Shown: positions 60,538 to 64,000 of the stretch, piece after piece
Layout: each line of letters begins with the position of its first letter
How positions within the stretch are numbered: the first letter of the stretch is position 1
NCBI RefSeq assembly: GCF_026723765.1
Contig: NZ_CP113524.1
Coordinates: forward strand, 1,969,001 to 2,033,000
Origin: Lacrimispora xylanolytica
Lineage (GTDB): Bacteria > Bacillota > Clostridia > Lachnospirales > Lachnospiraceae
Direction of reading: 5' to 3'
DNA length: 64,000 nt
Notes under the pieces: generated by a model
Seen by the model: the letters and a program-made list of their open reading frames with translations, nothing else
The model's database searches: none
Told to the model about the DNA's origin: nothing
Made by a program: the position numbers and the translations under genes

Positions 60538-62214
60538 TTACATATCATCTGAAAGACGGGACAAAAGCTTAAATACATCAATGGTGCCATATCCCCAGAT
60601 GTTGTTGGGGTAGCTGTAGGCAGGATTCCGGCTTGCAGTTCTGATGAGCATAAGGCTTGCCTGCTCTCCTGTAACATAAGTAAAGTTTCCTTTTCCCTGG
60701 GTCCATTCAAAAATCATAGCCAGGGAGCCTGCAGCATAGGCAGCAGCAGCGCCGGTACCGGTAAGAGTTCCGTAGGATCCTCCTGGCAGTGCGCAGGAAA
60801 TCTGGTAACCTGGGGCTGCCACATCGGGCTTGACCAAACCGCTTCTGGTATATCCTCTGCTGGATTCATTAAGAATATTTCCGCTTAACTGGTTATAAGC
60901 CGTTACCGTAAGAGGATGCCATGCATTTCCCGGGGCGGTTATGGTGGTATCAGGATTGGGGAAGAGAAAAAATGTGTCATTAGAAATCAAATCCCCGGAA
61001 GGCAGCCAGGAATGAATGGAAAAGGGTTCATTATCGGTGCTTTGGACATGTATGTACCAGATTCCGGGGAGAGGGTCCGCAAAGCGGAGTAATATAAGCT
61101 GATCGCCGGTTCCTCTTTCAAATGCCATATTGTTAATCCAGACCACACTGGTGCTGGATTTAAATGTAAATTTCTCACAGGTATAAAAAGAAGGATGAAC
61201 CAGGGAAATGGTCTCTCTATCAGGTGAAGAGACTTCAATGGCAAGACGTCCGGGAAGATTGGGCCAGATTTCCATAGAAAACATCCGATCCTGGGCTCCT
61301 ACATTTAATTGAAAATCCTTTGTGTAAGGAGGATACATGCTGGTACCAAAATAATGCCTGTTGCTGTTACCTTCATTTCCCGCGGAAATAGCAACACTGA
61401 TATCTGGGATACGGACAATGCTTTCCAGGTAAAGGCTTAAAATTCCCCGTCCATCGTGACTTCCCTGATTGCTTCCGAGAGCAATGCAGATGACAAGAGG
61501 GCGCTTTAGCCTTTGAGCTACGGAAATCAGATACCTGACACCCAATATAATATCGGATTCCTGGTAGCACAGCTTATCCTCAGGTACGGAAAATATCATT
61601 TTAAGATTCTGTTTGGCTTCCTTTAACTTAACAACAATTAGTTCTGAATTTGGAACGATTCCTGAAAAAGAACGATCTTCCGTAGGGGAGCCGGCTACAA
61701 TACTTGCAATGGCAGTTCCATGCCCGTTCTCATCGGTCGTGGGGGCCAAAATCTTAGGGTCTGCAGAGAGAAGGGCATTATTAAGTAAGACTTTTGAATA
61801 TTCTGTTCCAAAAGTAAAGCCATCCGGAACTACCCCATCCTGATGAGTCTGATCCCAGATGGATATGATTCGGGTCGTCTTATCTTTGTTTCGAAAGGCA
61901 GGATGCTGGTAGTCGATACCAGTATCAACAAGACCAATCAAAATGCCCTGACCAAGTAATGTAAAGTGCTCAGTCTGCTGAGTGTTACAGATGACCTGGG
62001 GAGCAGAATCAATGACGGAAGTAGGGGTAAAAAGGGCAGAAAACAGAGAGTATGGATATTCTCCCAGATCACAGGGCTGCTTGTCACTTTTGCTGACATG
62101 AAGCAGAGAAAATTCATCATTCAGCCATGTGATATTATCGCCGCTTCTAAAGTCTGGAATCAATGTATTACTAATAGCTAAATCATAGTAATTGTTATCC
62201 AATATTTTACTCAT
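60538..62214 (-). CDS. Csp-like subtilase, catalytic Ser replaced by Gly (pseudoprotease)
   Basis: A 558-residue S8-family protein with the Csp germination-protease layout: about 85-residue N-terminal region, catalytic domain, and a beta-rich insert (about residues 300-430). D97 (IGLVDTGIDY) and H165 (DENGHGTAIAS) are intact, as is the oxyanion Asn in SAGNEGN. The nucleophile motif GTSxAA reads TGTGAAAAYAAG, with Gly488 for Ser. No signal peptide is seen. ATG 62214 follows GGGGGGCT. A divergent paralogue lies 170 bp away. Probably non-proteolytic, like C. difficile CspC. Confidence 0.88.
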   Translation of the reverse strand: MSKILDNNYYDLAISNTLIPDFRSGDNITWLNDEFSLLHVSKSDKQPCDLGEYPYSLFSALFTPTSVIDSAPQVICNTQQTEHFTLLGQGILIGLVDTGIDYQHPAFRNKDKTTRIISIWDQTHQDGVVPDGFTFGTEYSKVLLNNALLSADPKILAPTTDENGHGTAIASIVAGSPTEDRSFSGIVPNSELIVVKLKEAKQNLKMIFSVPEDKLCYQESDIILGVRYLISVAQRLKRPLVICIALGSNQGSHDGRGILSLYLESIVRIPDISVAISAGNEGNSNRHYFGTSMYPPYTKDFQLNVGAQDRMFSMEIWPNLPGRLAIEVSSPDRETISLVHPSFYTCEKFTFKSSTSVVWINNMAFERGTGDQLILLRFADPLPGIWYIHVQSTDNEPFSIHSWLPSGDLISNDTFFLFPNPDTTITAPGNAWHPLTVTAYNQLSGNILNESSRGYTRSGLVKPDVAAPGYQISCALPGGSYGTLTGTGAAAAYAAGSLAMIFEWTQGKGNFTYVTGEQASLMLIRTASRNPAYSYPNNIWGYGTIDVFKLLSRLSDDM

Positions 62215-62244
62215 AGCTTCAGCCCCCCGCATCTTTCTTCTAAG

Positions 62245-62355
62245 CATATGATATATTTTATGCTGTGTGTATTCCGATATGATTAATGTTTTCCAGGCTG
62301 TCACCATATTCTTGCATTCATAATAGATACTGGTCTGCATAAAATATATCATATG
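62245..62355. promoter_or_regulatory. Mirror-image sporulation-type promoters of the subtilase pair
   Basis: A perfect 19-bp inverted repeat: CATATGATATATTTTATGC (62245-62263) and its complement at 62337-62355. Toward each gene it reads CATAAAAT (plus 62338-62345; minus 62262-62255). Exactly 13 bp upstream is an ATA-containing octamer, TTCATAAT (62317-62324) or ATCATATC (minus, 62283-62276). This layout fits sigma-E promoters (ATA-type -35, CATACAAT-like -10). Confidence 0.55.
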
Positions 62356-62384
62356 TGCCATAGTGGCAGACGGGAGGCCTGATG

Positions 62385-64000
62385 ATGCAAAAAATAGTGG
62401 ATGAAAACTATTATGATCTGATTATCAGTAATGTTATGATTCCATACTATGACACCGGGGACAATATTACAAACATGAATTTGAGGCATTCTCTGGCACA
62501 TATTCCTGTTGATTCCCAGAATCCCTGTAACTTAGGTACCTACCCATACAATGCATTTCCTTCTGTACTTACCTTAAGCTCAACCATCAGTTTGGAAAAA
62601 TCCGGAGTTGGAACGGTTCAGAGGAATCCTTATCTCGCTCTATTTGGAAGAGGAATTCTTGTTGCAGTCATTGACACAGGGATTGATTATCGGCATCAAT
62701 CATTTTTGTATAATGACGGAACCACCCGCATTATTTCCTTGTGGGATCAGACCATTCAGGAGGGACCGCCTCCGGAGGGCTTTACCTATGGGACTGAATA
62801 TACCAGAGAACATATTAATGTAGCGCTCAGGTCAGAAGACCCCTTATCTATTGTTCCTTCTGTTGATAACAATGGACATGGAACTGCAATTGCCAGTGTA
62901 ATAGCGGGAAAGCCAAATCAGGATCAATCCTTTAGCGGCGTTGTGCCAGAAGCAGAGCTGCTGATTGTGAAGCTAAAGCCTGCAAAGAATAATTTGAAAA
63001 GAATCTTTTTTGTACCGGAAGATGCCGAATGCTATCAGGAATCAGATTTGATTATTGGCATAAATTATGTGATTTCCGTTGCCATCCGGCTGAACCGGCC
63101 AGTGGCAATTTGCATTGCAATGGGAACAAATCAGTCAAGCCATGATGGAAGAGGTGCTACCAGCTATTATACAAACTTCCTGGCACAGCAGCCGCAGACT
63201 GGAATCACCATAACAACTGGAAATGAAGCCAATAAGCGCAGACATTATTTTAAGAATACAACCACGGAACCTTTTAACGATGCATTTGAGTTAAGTGTAA
63301 CAGAAAGCGATAAGCTGTTTGCCATTGAGTTATGGCCTTTTGCTCCTGCAAGGCTTTCTGTTCAGATAACCTCGCCCAATCAGGAAACGACCGGAGTGGT
63401 GCTCCCGTCTTTGGGAGAGTGCAGAGAATTTATTTTTCCTAACAGTCAAAGCGGCGTATGGATCAATAACTATATATTTGAGGAAGAAACAGGAGATCAG
63501 CTCATACTAATGCGTTTTCAAAACCCCATTCAGGGAATCTGGAATATACGTGTGGAAAATCTGGATAACGAAGCTTTTTCCTTTCACGCATGGCTTCCGT
63601 CCGGCGACTTAATCTCAGAAGAGACCTTTTTTGTCAATTCGAATCCGGATACTACAATCACCTCTCCAGGAAATGCGACATACCCTTTGACAGTAACTGC
63701 TTACAATCAATTCAATGACAGCATTTTGCCGGAATCGGGAAGAGGATTTACAAGAACAGGATATGTAAAACCAGACATATCTGCACCAGGATTTCAGCTT
63801 ACATGCGCAGTTCCTGGAAATAGTTACGGTACTATAACCGGAAGCGGCTGTGCAGCAGCTCATGCAGCAGGAATCGTTGCCATGGTCTTTGAATGGGCAG
63901 TACCCAGAGGGAATTATACCAATATCACAGGAAATGATGTAAACCGGCTTATTATCCGTGGGGCCCAGCGAAACAGTGCATTTACCTATCCCAATAATAT
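62385..64000 (+). CDS. Second Csp-like subtilase, also with Gly at the Ser position (3' end outside window)
   Basis: At least 538 residues, open to the window edge. It is a clear paralogue of the divergent gene: D97 (AVIDTGIDY), H165 (DNNGHGTAIAS) and TTGNEAN fall at the same residue numbers. The nucleophile motif reads TGSGCAAAHAAG with Gly488 for Ser, again matching. GGGAGG at 62372-62377 favours ATG 62385; ATG 62382 is adjacent and in frame. The beta-rich insert is present. Likely a pseudoprotease partner of its neighbour. Confidence 0.87.
   Translation, partial: MQKIVDENYYDLIISNVMIPYYDTGDNITNMNLRHSLAHIPVDSQNPCNLGTYPYNAFPSVLTLSSTISLEKSGVGTVQRNPYLALFGRGILVAVIDTGIDYRHQSFLYNDGTTRIISLWDQTIQEGPPPEGFTYGTEYTREHINVALRSEDPLSIVPSVDNNGHGTAIASVIAGKPNQDQSFSGVVPEAELLIVKLKPAKNNLKRIFFVPEDAECYQESDLIIGINYVISVAIRLNRPVAICIAMGTNQSSHDGRGATSYYTNFLAQQPQTGITITTGNEANKRRHYFKNTTTEPFNDAFELSVTESDKLFAIELWPFAPARLSVQITSPNQETTGVVLPSLGECREFIFPNSQSGVWINNYIFEEETGDQLILMRFQNPIQGIWNIRVENLDNEAFSFHAWLPSGDLISEETFFVNSNPDTTITSPGNATYPLTVTAYNQFNDSILPESGRGFTRTGYVKPDISAPGFQLTCAVPGNSYGTITGSGCAAAHAAGIVAMVFEWAVPRGNYTNITGNDVNRLIIRGAQRNSAFTYPNN

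Overview
The window is a chromosomal segment of a spore-forming, anaerobic, low-to-moderate G+C Firmicute. It most likely belongs to the Lachnospiraceae (Clostridium cluster XIVa, Lacrimispora/Hungatella-like). This rests on an anaerobic ribonucleotide reductase with its activase, a pyrophosphate-type phosphofructokinase, a T-box before thrS, an AUU-initiated infC, DUF1540 and CDGSH proteins, Csp-like subtilases, and consensus AGGAGG ribosome sites with sigma-A promoters. No insertion sequence, integrase, CRISPR array or rRNA operon was seen. The genus is an inference.

Layout. 1-9 kb: argS 3' end, SWIM/SNF2 helicase, an Fe-S flavoprotein-like reductase, and nrdD-nrdG behind paired NrdR-like boxes. 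9-16 kb: two MATE exporters, a YoaK-type membrane protein, a TetR-type regulator facing an ordered operator array before an iron alcohol dehydrogenase, ilvE, and an AEC transporter. 16-24 kb: T-box/thrS, DUF1540, an EamA half-transporter, infC-rpmI-rplT behind an attenuator leader, SRAP, an SMR (Gdx-like) exporter behind a guanidine-IV-like riboswitch, an SDR oxidoreductase, and two small divergent genes with sporulation-type promoters. 24-28 kb: a tRNA cluster (Asn, four Leu), a PAS-GGDEF protein and PPi-phosphofructokinase.

28-38 kb is accessory: a decayed stretch with a possible structured RNA and a frameshifted gene, very small proteins, a DJ-1/PfpI protein, a redox module (Rrf2 regulator, flavin split-barrel protein, ferredoxin, glutaredoxin-like), a run of GNAT, VOC and unknown genes, and a solitary holin-like protein. 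38-39.5 kb holds dinB under a LexA-like box with a small partner gene. 39.7-53.8 kb is a complete maltodextrin/glycogen-use locus: a LacI-type regulator, malQ, glgP, an ABC importer without its ATPase, a debranching enzyme and two GH13 alpha-glucosidases. Two copies of one operator sit before the regulator and before malQ.

54-64 kb: a rubredoxin-like protein, VOC protein, autoregulated GntR regulator with a TauE/DUF1634 pair, CDGSH protein, ketopantoate reductase divergent from a LysR regulator, GNAT, an MscL carrying a C-terminal zinc ribbon, and two divergent Csp-like subtilases. Both subtilases keep Asp97 and His165 but have Gly488 where the catalytic serine should be. Their facing promoters form a 19-bp perfect inverted repeat and look like sporulation sigma-E promoters. 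This pair, the SMR leader and the Cys-rich small protein are the items most worth following up.
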